From positions 25,218,163 to 25,282,162 of the forward strand of contig CM055830.1 in assembly GCA_029582265.1 (NCBI GenBank): DNA of 64,000 bases, written 5' to 3'. The notes beneath the pieces were generated by a model. That model made no database searches. It had not been told where the DNA came from and saw nothing but the letters and a program-made list of their open reading frames with translations. Each line of letters starts with the position of its first letter. The first letter of the stretch is position 1. This DNA comes from Zoroaster sp. YZ-2022 (Eukaryota; Echinodermata; Asteroidea; Forcipulatida; Zoroasteridae). The translations under genes were made by a program, and so were the position numbers. Of this stretch, positions 27,101-39,100 are shown in pieces.

Positions 27101-30100
27101 TAAGGAAACATAAACCCATTGATAAGTTTGCTTGAATTCGAGGCACAGATCATGCGCTCGACAAACTAAAACTAGTGTTAGTGCAAGCTCCCGTGCTGAA
27201 ATACCCTGACTTTAGACAGCCATTCGTACTGGAAATAGATGCGTCATTAAAGGGGCTTGGTGCTTGTTTGGGGCAGAAAGATGAGGAGGGGAGACTGCAT
27301 CCGATCGCTTATGCGAGTAGGGGCTTACGAGGTGCAGAGTTGAAGTACCCAGATTTTAGCTCCTTCAAGTTAGAACTTCTGGGTTTGAAGTGGCAGTTGT
27401 GGATAAGTTCAGGGATTATTTGGTTGGGGGAACATTTACAGTCTTAACTGATAATAATCCACTGTCGCACCAAACACAGCCAAGCTGGGGCTAGCGAATG
27501 AGGTGGGCAGCTCAACTGGCGTTCAATTTTGACATCGTGTATAGATCGGGAGCAGCAACAGGTGCGCAGATGCGTTGAGTCGGTACCTGGGCACTGCTCG
27601 GTGAGGCAGGTCGAATATTTCTTAAGAAAACCCATTCTCACGCCATTTCCATTGCTGATTGGAGCATGTAATGTGTGCATCGAAGTTAGCAAAGCAAGCA
27701 CCGAGGGTGCAGGTCCTCAGAGGGGTATTCCATCCTGGTCATCAGACCAAATGGCAGTTCTGCAACGATCGGATCCAGTGTTAGGTACTATTTGGGAACG
27801 TTGGGACAAGCGATGGTCACCAGGGAGGTGATTCCTGAATGACTCACCAGAGTTAAGACGCTGGTTATGGCAGTGGTCCCGCTTTGTTCAAAAGGACGGG
27901 TTCTTTGTCGAGAGTGGAAGATCCAGTTCTTGGGAGGTGTTTCAGATACTCTTGCCTGAAGGCATCCGCTTTAAGGCTATTGAGGGTTATCGCGAGGGAT
28001 GGGGACATCAAGGAGTAACCCGCCGTGTTCTCTCTCAGGAGGCGGGTTTATTGGCCTAAAATGGCTTCTGATGTCAGAGCCCATATCCGAGGAAATGTGA
28101 GCGTTGTGTCAGGGCAAAGGTGTCTGAACCAGTTCCCAGGGTTCCAATGCGTCATTTAATGGCGTTCAGACCCTTGGAAGTTCTAGCTGTTGACTTTGTG
28201 AAGGTCGATGAGGCGTGGGGATACGAAGATGTGTTGGTCATGACCGGACGCCACACCTGGGCAACGCGGCAGGCAGTGCCAGGGACCAAACGGCACAGAC
28301 TGTAGCCAGAGCACATGGGATAATTGGTTTACACGGTTCGAATACCAAAACAGATTGCACAGCGATCAAGGCAGAAATTTTGAGGGGGATTGTGCGCGAA
28401 TTGTGTATGCGCTGTATGGCATTAAGAAGTCGCGAACCCCCGTATCACCCTGAAGGAATGCTCAGGCAGAGCGACCAATCGCTGTTCGGATTGATCAAAT
28501 CGTTCAGTGAGACAGAGCGCAGCAAGTGGCGGATTTTCTGCCGCATGTAGTATTCGTATATAATTCTACCCCCATTGTACTACAGGTGTAGCGCCATTTA
28601 CACTGATGTTTGGGAGAACCTTGATTCCTCTAGACCAGATTCTGGGGCGATTGATATAAATTGGGATCAGGATTTTGTTAGGCAGGAATCAGAGTTGTTG
28701 GAAAGAGCAGGTGTCCTGGTGAGGGAACGGATGGAGCGGAGGGCTCATCAGAATGAAGTGGCTCACAATGCCAAGGCCAATGCTGTGCCGGTCGGTAGGG
28801 TCGCGGGTGCTCCTAAGGAAATGTGCTTTCAAGGGCCGACATAATTAGAGAATGTATACGACAGAGACTTAGATACTGTGTTGTGGAGAAACGAACAAAA
28901 TGATGTTTATCGAATCCGCCCAGTTAACGGTGGACCAGAGAAAACTGTAAGTCGTAAATACTACGACAGACCCTTTACGGTGACAGAGCCAGGTGATGAA
29001 AGTGACCTCCGACAGTTCAGAATGGGACCTGGTCATTACTAAGGCTAGCATTCCAACCTCAAATGGAGTTGATAAAGTGGTAGACCCTGAAATAGTAGGG
29101 GAGGCCTCTATGGATTTGTTAAGGGGAATGGTTCAACTCAGACGATCACAGAGAACCACAAAGGGATGCATGGTAACCGCACAGACTGCCTCGCTCAACA
29201 TTAAAGTAATATTCAGAGTGTGTTCACTTAGTAGTGGTCATGGTTTCAGGTGTGTTCTGTGGAAGTGGCTTGGGGTATCCAGCCTTCCTGTGAGCAAACC
29301 TGACCTTGGCTTCCTGCTGATACTCGGTCTGAATTAACTTTGGTGATCCTTTTTAATTCACGCAGAATTTCGTAGTCTGCAATGGGTTGTTTGGTTCTCT
29401 ATGTGTGCACGTGTCACTGGCATTGTAATGTGTGTTCTAGGATTTTGCTTTTATGTCCTGTTCTACATGGCCGCATTCAACCTGATGGTAGGCTACCAGG
29501 TTTTCTGGACTATAATTCAGTCTTTTCTTTACCTAAGTCAGTAATGACTAGTTTTAGCAACCGGCAGTCCTGGGTTCCTTGTGTGTTGTGGATCTACTCG
29601 TGGGAAGAGGCTTGGTATCCAGTCTTCCTCGGCAGTGAATACAACCGGAGGAACCAGTCCTGCTTATGGTGTGTAAAATGTAGAAACTTACCAACAAAAT
29701 TGTACTTAACAAATCTTTTGTTGTCAATATTCTTGCAGGTTTGCAGGAAGCCGTGGTGGTGGGTTTTGTTTTGGAAGGATTTGGGGTTATCCAGCTTCCA
29801 CAGAGCAACCACCACGCCTCAAGGGCATCATAAGGCTATGGGTGGTTTTGTATTATTTGGGCATAGTTTTGTAAAAAGATTAAGAAATAGGCACCGGTTT
29901 GTGTATGAAGTACAGTTGCAGCGAGGCATGGTTCCAGTAACGTGTCTTGGGGAGGGCGGCTCACAATTACAAGGATTCAGGAAAACCCAGGTCGTTATCT
30001 CACAGAGTTGGGAAAGATTCAATGACTGTACTTCAGAAGTTGATTTGGGGACTAATGACCTGTGTTCAAGGTATCAAGTCCTAGTAAAGTACATGCCTCA

Positions 30101-33100
30101 CTATGTAAATTTATTGGAGATCTTCCCAAATGGGGTGTACATCCAGAGGCAGTAGTGTTCCTACCGGTGCTACCTCGCACTGGCGGACTTAGGAATGATC
30201 AGGTCTCACTAGAAATGTTTAATGAGAGGGTTGAGATTTTAACAAGATGTTGGAGTGTGCAACTTTCGTAGAGGATGGATGGTGGGTGTGGCACCATCGG
30301 GACTAAAGCATGCACGCCACAACTTGGACGCATGCACCTCAACCAATTAGGGATGGTGGTATGAGAGATCATCCGACAGCTTTTGAAATTCTTTGAATTT
30401 GGTAGTTCTTATTTTATTGTATTGACAAATACAGGGTTGGCTGGTGGAATTTCTAAAAGTTGTTTTAGTAAAGAGGACTAAAGGCATTTTGGCAGTTAAC
30501 TTGTTTATTAATGTTCTTACACTTTGCATGAAAATCTTTGTTTTGTTAAACAAAACTGGTACCAGTTTGAAAGGTCGAGAAATCGATCTCCAGGAGTAGA
30601 TCATTAAAAGTAGGGGAATTTGTGGTATGTTGGCTCTAGCCACAGAGGGCGCTGTCATGGGGAGCCCGTGGATGGGAAGAATGGAGAGGGAGGTCAAAGG
30701 TGAGGGTGAAGGTTTTGGGAAAAGACGGGAAAGAGAGTTGGAAAAGTGACAAGGAAAAGGGCGAGGGACTTTTGGGTGAAGAGTTGATCTTGGGAGATTG
30801 GAGGAAGATAATAAAACTGGCGGTGAAATGATCGAAGAATATCAACAAGTTATCCTGTACATTTATTGGATTGTTTGGCGTGGAATGACCCCCTTACGCT
30901 CCAAAGCGTTTCACTACACTGGCTATAGTAAAATGGGTGTTGCAGCAATTTCCTTAGAATTGGAAATTTGGTTCAGTCCATCAGTGAACTCTTCATCAGG
31001 GATGCCAAGAATGTTCTTAATTTCACGCCAAGTGGATTTAAGATCATTTCTGCTGGAGTCAAGTTTGTAGGCATAGTTCTTTTTGGCATGACGAATAACT
31101 GTTGTGAGCCTGTTGCAAAAGTTTTTGTACTTGAGCTCATTAGCCATGGTTGGGTTTCGTATGAAACGCCTGTACAGTTTATTTTTAAGATTGCAAGAGT
31201 TAAGTATAGCTTGAGAAATCCAGGGTTGATTTTTAATAGCTTTACCAGAGACTTTGGTTACAAAAGGAAAGTTCTTATTATAGATAATGCTGAAGGATGA
31301 AAGAAACAAGTTATAAGCACGCTCTGCATCGTTCAAGGTAAGAACATGAATGCTGAGTGGAATAAACATCATCATTATTGAGAGAATCAAAAAGCATAAC
31401 AAAACAGAAAAACGGACTTCCTAACCGGGAAATAAGATGCGTGGGGTTAAAAAACAGTATAGGATAAAACAAAAAATGATGATGAAGGGAAAATAAGCAA
31501 AATGTAGGCAAAGGCAGCGCAAAAAAGAGGTACAAAGCAAATAATGAAAATGAATTGATGAAAGTAAGATGATAAACGTTACATCCCACCCAGTCTCAAA
31601 GATGGGGAATAGGAAATAACACATTGAGAGTGAACTTTGTATGTGATTTAAAACTGTTTAAAATGCTAAATAATAGGCCATATGGATCTTTTCAAGACCA
31701 TTACATTGACTACTGAACTATCATTGAAGTATCATGAATGTGGCTACTCCAATCACTAAAGGGTCTATGCTCCTACTGTGTAGTACAACCTTGACCTTAC
31801 ATTTCATGGTAATCAATGTAGTAACATGTAAAAAACTAAATTGACTTGCATTAAAAAATAACATACATAGCTGTAGTAGTCAACACATGTGACCACTTTC
31901 AAAAATTATATTTCACTTCGTATCAATGGGTTTGTCTTTAACATTGCACTGCTGGCCAAATGCCAGTTAAAACGGTGAAGTACTAGTCAAAATTGTATCC
32001 ATGTTATCCAGCAGGCTAGTCAAATTGCTACAAAAATGCTGAGTGCAAAGCCATATCGGCGATGATAAAAGTAGCACTTGTCATGCTTGTGTAAGATTAA
32101 GAGAATAAAAGTTTATCGCACAATCTTTACTCTGCAGGATAAAGACTAAACCTAAGGAGAGGTCCTTTATGGCCTATGGAAAAGACCACGTGTCAAGTTT
32201 TTATTCCTATTTATAAATGCCCATCTTGATTTTATTTTCAAAATTTCAATATCCAGTGCCAATTGTATTGAAAAAGAGCCAGAAAGAATCTGATAAATCC
32301 AACATTTGAGAACGGATGATATTCTAACTTGACCCTTAAATCAGCAACGTGTCTTAACTGTCTTTGGCATTTATGAATGAAAAATAAGCAAGAGTGGCTT
32401 AAAATTCTCGTCATAAAAAAAGAGCCTTTATTTATGACAAAACAATTTGTCTAAAACTGTTTGCCACAAACTGTATCAACTTAGGACCTGTGAAAATGCT
32501 TGTAGGATTTTAAGCTTTGGTGGAAGAACATACAATTAGAGGAAATGCTATCTTATGTTAAAGTCGAACTTACTGGTTCTGATGGCTGGTTCATGTATAT
32601 AAGCATGATGTTACAACTGCAAAACGATCATTTACTTACACAATTCTATAATTGAACTACCCAAATGTTGATAAAATGTTAAAAATGCTTTGTTGATATT
32701 TATTGGAGGATCAAATTGTGTTCAAATCCATTGTGGGATTTTTTTTCTTTTTTTCAGGATCATGTATAAATAACTTCCCACATGTACCCCTTTCCATTTT
32801 TCACACAAACAATTTAAGTTTTTAACAAAATATTATAATTTTGATTGAGTGATTGATTGATTGATTGAAGACTCTTTAATTATATACATGTATACAACTC
32901 ACTTGCTATCTGGGGAGATATTAATTCCATTTAGTCCAAGTGCTCTCTTAACAACAATAGTTCCATCTCCAACATTTCCATCATAGAATACCACATTACT
33001 CCATGGTACTTTGATTAGACTTTCAACAAATCGTTTGAAAAACTGCCTGTTGTAGCCATCGTTTGTGAAGTAGATTGCATCAGGTCCTACAGCCTGTACA

Positions 33101-36100
33101 TCATTAATACTATATACCAAGGAGAAATATGATATAAGAATGTAAACATGTTATACTAATGGTGGATAATCAACAAAGCATTGCTGTATATAAATACTAT
33201 AATGGACTCAAAAATCACTTGAGTATTGAGTGGAGACAGTAGCAACCTTCATTGTGTGTTAATCTATGCATACAAGTATGCAGGAAGACCTTTCAACTTA
33301 CAGTAGCAATGCCCTTAATAAAAGTTATTCACACATGGGGCGTGAATTTCCATGGTTACTCACGTTACATTTTGGAGGTATTGGGCCAACTCTTAATGCC
33401 ATAATTTCCTTATATATATTTCACTCATCAGTTTTTCACAAAAGTTATAATTATATATTATCCAGACCTTTCACTGCACAGTTACATTGTTCAGAAACGC
33501 ATAAAATGTCACTTTTTCTCTTATAAACATGTAGCGTACATATAAACAATTTTTGAAATTGTCATTTTCTACCGATCCGAGCAAGGTCTGTGTATAATGC
33601 AACTACTGTGAAAAAACTGACAAGTGAAATATATATTATGGCATTAAGAGTGGGCTCAAAACCTCAAAAATGTAACATAATTAACCATGGGCATATTTTA
33701 TGCAATCCACATTTGACAACCCCGGTGAATGCCTGTTTTTCACATGTCTTGTGTACATGACACGTATTGTGTGTTGATGAATTGTCATGTACATTCAAAT
33801 GCATGTGCTTGAGCACATTTCTTTGTCTTAGATCAGGATGGTCACATGATATGCAATGTAACTGGACAATGGTTAATGGTCAACATTTCTATAATAGTTT
33901 ATTTAAAGACCCTCTCTGAGAAAAGGTGATATAAGTCATGCTCTGTAACGCACAATGGGCCGTTCAATGTTGACAAGGTGAAAACTTTGGCAAAATTTTA
34001 ATTTTGTTTTTTATCTTGTATTGCATCTTCAATATCTATTGTTTCAGATTTTATTTCGATGAATAAAGTGTAAACAAATCCATAATTTTGTGTGCATTGT
34101 TTTGTCCCTTCAATTACAAAATTCTTCACACCCTGTAAATATGTTGGTTGCTAAGTGGAATTAATGTGAGCTTTTCAACATCATCTTCCCACAGAGCAAG
34201 ACTTTTTCAAAGGCTGAGGTCTCTCTTATTCCAATCAATCATTATGGAAATTATTAATATGTGCAAATACATGTCATTATCTCCATAACGGTAAGGATTA
34301 CAGAGCTATATATGTTGTGTGCTTTCCAGCCATATGTAAAACTTACTTAATTTTGCGGCATATATCACTTTTTCACAGAGCGGTTCACATATACACTGTT
34401 GGTAATATTAAACATAACTGATCACAGTTTAACATAAGACGGCGATGATGGTTTGTAACCAGCGGCGTAGCCAGGACTTTTTCGGGGGGGGGGGGGGGCA
34501 CAGGGGGGCATTGCTGGCCAAATGCCAGTTGAAACAGCGGTGGACCAGCTGAACTACCTCACCAAATTGTCTGGCTGGCCAGTCGAAAAAATCCGCAAGG
34601 GTATGACTACAGAATTCCGATGAAGCCAATTAAAGGACGTGCAATTAAGAAAGAAACCGCAAGTCTTTATTGGACTTACCTCAAAACTGTCTAAGAATGA
34701 TCAGAGCGTCATGATAATTTTCAGGCGAGTGGCATTTCACACGCACTAGGCCTATCTTTACATTGGTGGTATGATGATGTATTGTTCTCGCTCGACAAAT
34801 AGAAAAATTTGTTATGCGCTATGCATAGGGCATTGCACACACGTGCTAACTGCAGTGAGCTAGTCTGAGTGCCTTCCAATGACTGCATCAAAATAGCGCG
34901 CTGGATGAGAATGTAATTCCGTGGACGATAAATTCTTTGGTGATAATCGGTATTTTACATGCCATGTTTTGCAGGTTTCTGTTTTTGTTTGTTACAACAG
35001 AAGTTTTTTACACCTTAAGTTATTTTACAAACGATATTTGCTTACATGTGCATGTTGTTTTCTTCTTCATACCTTGGCATATAAGCCGCCCTTTGTAGAA
35101 GCCACCTTTTGTATAAGTGTAAGGACACAATACTGGCTGGCAAAAATGGGACACAGGGGGTGAACAAAAATATTGGTGGAAAGTTGTAATTTACTTGGAA
35201 GTCATGAGAATGGACACCCTTGTACTTGAAAATACCATTGGAGAGATAATGTGCCAAGTAATGTGCCAAGTAGATTTTCCTCCCTGTTGCATTTTCTCGA
35301 TTGGCGTGTGAAAGTTAACGTAAGTTACATGGTGTCCACTTTTCAGTCTAGTACCCAACAATAAAAGTCAAAGCAAAACAATTTTTACACCATGATTATG
35401 TAGCTTATTCCCAATAAAAAATGGCTTAGTTTGGTAAGGATGAGTTTTGTAAAAAAAAATATCTGGCCGTTTTAACATCGTATGATTTGGCGGACACGAT
35501 GTGTAACTAACGTGAACACAGATTTAGCGATCATTTTTGAGGTTCGTGAATTTTTTTTTTTTTTTTTTTTTTTTAGGAGCTAGTTTATTTGTTCATTAAG
35601 TTACTCAAGTTATATGCACATCGTGAGGAAAATAAGTAAGGGATACGGAAAGTGTTTGATTTGATGAAATTTTGTTCAATTAATGTCCCGTTTTTAAACA
35701 CCATTTTGGCAATAAAATCGGTTTGTAAACGTGAATTAAAAGTGACACAACACGTATTCACACTTTATTTTATCTGTATTTGTCTCTTAAACATACATAC
35801 AAATATTATCTAAAATAAAAAACATTTCAAAATAGTCAAATTATTTAAGAAAATCAAGATCATTTTGTGCACCATGAAAGTTAGTCAGTATTGTGTCCTT
35901 ACACAAAAGCTGCAGGAAACTTTCAGGGCAAAAAACAATGTATAAGCCGTGACTTATATTCTGACATTACGGTAGTCTGGGAGTGTTCTCGTGCCGTATA
36001 TGATGGACCAGTCAAAAACCTGGCAGACCAGTCAAAAACCTGACGGACCAGTCACAATTCAATTCTACTGGTCCTGCTGGACAATGAAAAAAAGTTAAGG

Positions 36101-39100
36101 GAAAACCCTGATGGATACATATAAAGACATTTTTCCAAATTAAAAAGGATACACTTTTGGTTAAAAGTGAAATCTATACTTTTTAAGCATCAAGAGATAA
36201 TATATATATATACATGTATAAAAAAAACCTGTGAAAGTGTTTTCAGAATTTTGTGTATTTATTCATTCTAATGTGGAATTTCAGTCTGCAGAAGTCAAAA
36301 ACACATTTAGAAAATTGATAAATTGTACTTAAATTACAGTACCTCAGACTTCAAGGAATGTTTGATACCATCATAAACAATCACCTTGACAACCTTTAGT
36401 ATATAGGAGCTTTAAAGAATTGACAATATAGTTGTACATGAATGATGCCATTTGTATGTTTTATTTAAACTATACAGAAACCACACATTTAACCATTTAA
36501 AAAGTTTTTCTGGGCCCCTGTGCGGGTTTCTTTTTCCCACACAAACACGTTTTTGTTTGCGTGATTTTTTTTTGGTTATGTCAATGAAACTAAGACGGGA
36601 CACCCCCATTTAGCTTATTAGCATATAATTTGGCGAGTTTCCCTTGGGAATTATAGCCAGGCGGTCATCTTTGCGTTGCATCTTTAGAAGTCCACCGAGC
36701 CCTCTAAAGAATTTTTCATCGTATTTACACATCATCCGAGTGGTACCGAGCGTACCGAGTAACAATGGGACAATGGTGCACGGAAATTGGTCTATAGAAA
36801 TCTTGATTCGCCAGCGGTCTGCCAGGTAATTGGTCTATAGAAATCTTTGTATACCACAGCTTTACAGATTTCAATGGAGACAAAGACAAAGGTGTGGAAC
36901 AGGTTTACGAGTGCCCCCCCCCCCCATGTCAAGACTCCCCGAGCGTGTTTACACGACCCCCGCTATTGTGCCGAACAATTGCTGTGCAATAACACGTCAA
37001 CCGAAGCACGAGCGCTGCCAAAATGGCGTGGTTTTACGTCACCCGAAAGGACAACGGAAGCTTCCACAGCGTATGGCCACGTCTTCCGAGCATGTCACTT
37101 TACGCACGTGGCTTGTTGTCACGTCAATCGAGCATGTATACAAATATTCCCGAGTTTCCTATGGCGTGTTTAGACGCTCTCCGATCCGCGGTGCAAAAAG
37201 AAATTGCGTGTATACACGGCCTCCGACGCGAACTGGTTAATGCAGCTAAAAAAGCTTCAAGATATCTTTACATTTCACCTTGATCCTCAAAGTATATGAT
37301 TCATGTGTTAGTATATATCACTTTGATTTCTTTTTCAAGCATTTTATCAAGCATGGTTTTGATATCTTAATATCCCATTTGACATTCTATGAATGACTTA
37401 ACACTGAGCGCTAAATGTATGATATTTACAATATTGACATTTGTTATTTATAAACAACTCGTTTAACATGCACTATATCCAAGCCAACTACATATATGTT
37501 GTGTATGTGAATGTAACTAGATCAATATTCTTGTTGTGATTACCTTCGGAGGAGAGGACCAGTGATGGAATGCAGGAAGGTTAAAGATCTTGTCTCCTCA
37601 TCAAAACTAAATACTTCTATTGCATCATGGTGTCTCTTATGGTTCACAACAAACACTCTTGCTGTGTAATAAATGCAACAGAAAAAAATAATAAAGACTT
37701 TTAAAAAGTTTGTTAGTTGATAAAAAAGGCCATTTATTTATGAAATACTAAGATATTGCAATTCTTACTTTGAGACTGGTCTTGCCATACACTGATTCCA
37801 TGAGGTCTGAAGTCTGACTCATCAAAGGCTCCAAGGATTGTCACCACACTCACATTTCCATTCGGTTGATTAAAATCAAAAAGGTAGATATGTCCTTTCC
37901 ATTTCAAAGACAAAGGATCCATCACTATACCACAATGATTCATAACGATTCCCTGTACAATGGAAAGAAATATTACAAATTTAATGGATTATAGGGGTGA
38001 CAGTCGATAATTGTCGGCCATGATATCGTAGTACAATATTATCGCCTCAACCAAAATATGAACTACTTTTACATGCAAGTACTACAGAGAAGTTGCATAG
38101 ATAATAAACAGCTCTGAAAATGGTCAAAATTTCAAATGAATCACTTCAAAATGAACCGAGTACTTTGGTTTTTGCCAGTCGGTATGATAAACATTGTGTT
38201 GTTTATGGCTAGCTGCTTTCAGAATACTGTGCTTGGCGCAGCCTGGTGTTGATGCATAGTGCATACGTAGATGGCCAAGGAGGCTGATTCTAGCTGTGTA
38301 AATCTTGCCGCAGAGAGTGCATGTAAGATTAGCTGGACTGTGGGTAATGACTTGATGAGCCTCAGCCAGCCGCCCATAATTCTGACTGCCAATTTATCCG
38401 ACAGAATTTAAATTTGCTAGATATAGCCAAACTCATCGGCCTAGGCCTGCTGGTAAAACTGCCTGTTAATACTGCTCTGACCAGTAGCATAGCTGATGGG
38501 GTGGGGAGGGGGGACAGCCCCATAGCAAGCTTTTGACATAAATTTAAGAAATTTGTTGGTGTACAGAAAATATTACTTAAATAGAGGTAATATTCCGACT
38601 GTCCAATACAAATTTTCCTTAGTCATGCAAACAATCCAAAAAACTTATGGGACTTTTGTTGGGATGTTTCTGTCAATAACCAGGAAACCAACTTGTCCAA
38701 CTCTCACAGCTTCAGTCTATTATTTCGGACCTTTTATTTGTGAATAGCAAAGCTTAAACAGAATACCCAGAACGGGTTAGTCCGACACCTTGTTACAGTA
38801 TTTCAAATGATCAGGCCATCTGCATGTGTGGTTCACAATTGACAAAATGATGGATGTAATATCCCATTCTAACCATTGTATAGTTTGATCCCTCAAAACC
38901 CTTTGACAAACGAAGGGTTTGAGAACAGGAGGGTTTTAAAAAAGCACATATGGATGTTAACATACCGAGGTTATCAAAGCAAGGCCATTGTTCAAAACAT
39001 GAATGTCTTCTGAACCTGTCTCTGTAAAAGATAAAAAATAATATTCTAGGTAAATTGTTGACAATTGAATTAAAGCATACAAGAAATATCAGAGTAATGA

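Larger units (their letters stand above)
23043..30918 (+). mobile_element. 7.9-kb Ty3/Gypsy with an extra SGNH-like ORF, inserted in the LINE
   Basis: Flanked by LTRs of 318 and 298 bp (TGTGGTATGT...CACTACA) and a perfect CTGG target duplication (23039-23042, 30919-30922). Plus-strand order: gag, protease, RT, RNase H, integrase, then a separate SGNH-hydrolase-like frame before the polypurine tract. Every domain is broken by shifts and stops. The LTRs have diverged more than those of the 9.45-kb Gypsy, so this insertion is older than that one and younger than the LINE it interrupts. Confidence 0.9.
21200..31402 (-). mobile_element. CR1-like LINE on the minus strand, split by a Gypsy
   Basis: Two pieces of one LINE flank the Gypsy at 23043-30918. 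The upstream piece (31402-30919) carries the pre-RT linker ([49 protein letters not shown]). The downstream piece (23042 to about 21200) carries [66 protein letters not shown] and [13 protein letters not shown]. There is a mutated metal site FAHDTT (FADDT expected), then [17 protein letters not shown] mid-sequence shift and the lost Asp make it dead. Its 3' end lies against the AT tract next to the 9.45-kb Gypsy. Confidence 0.85.

Noticed and set aside
36830..37283. Three overlapping plus-strand open frames of 86-136 codons
   Set aside because: No recognisable domain, Pro/Arg-rich readings typical of CpG-rich DNA, and no splice context.
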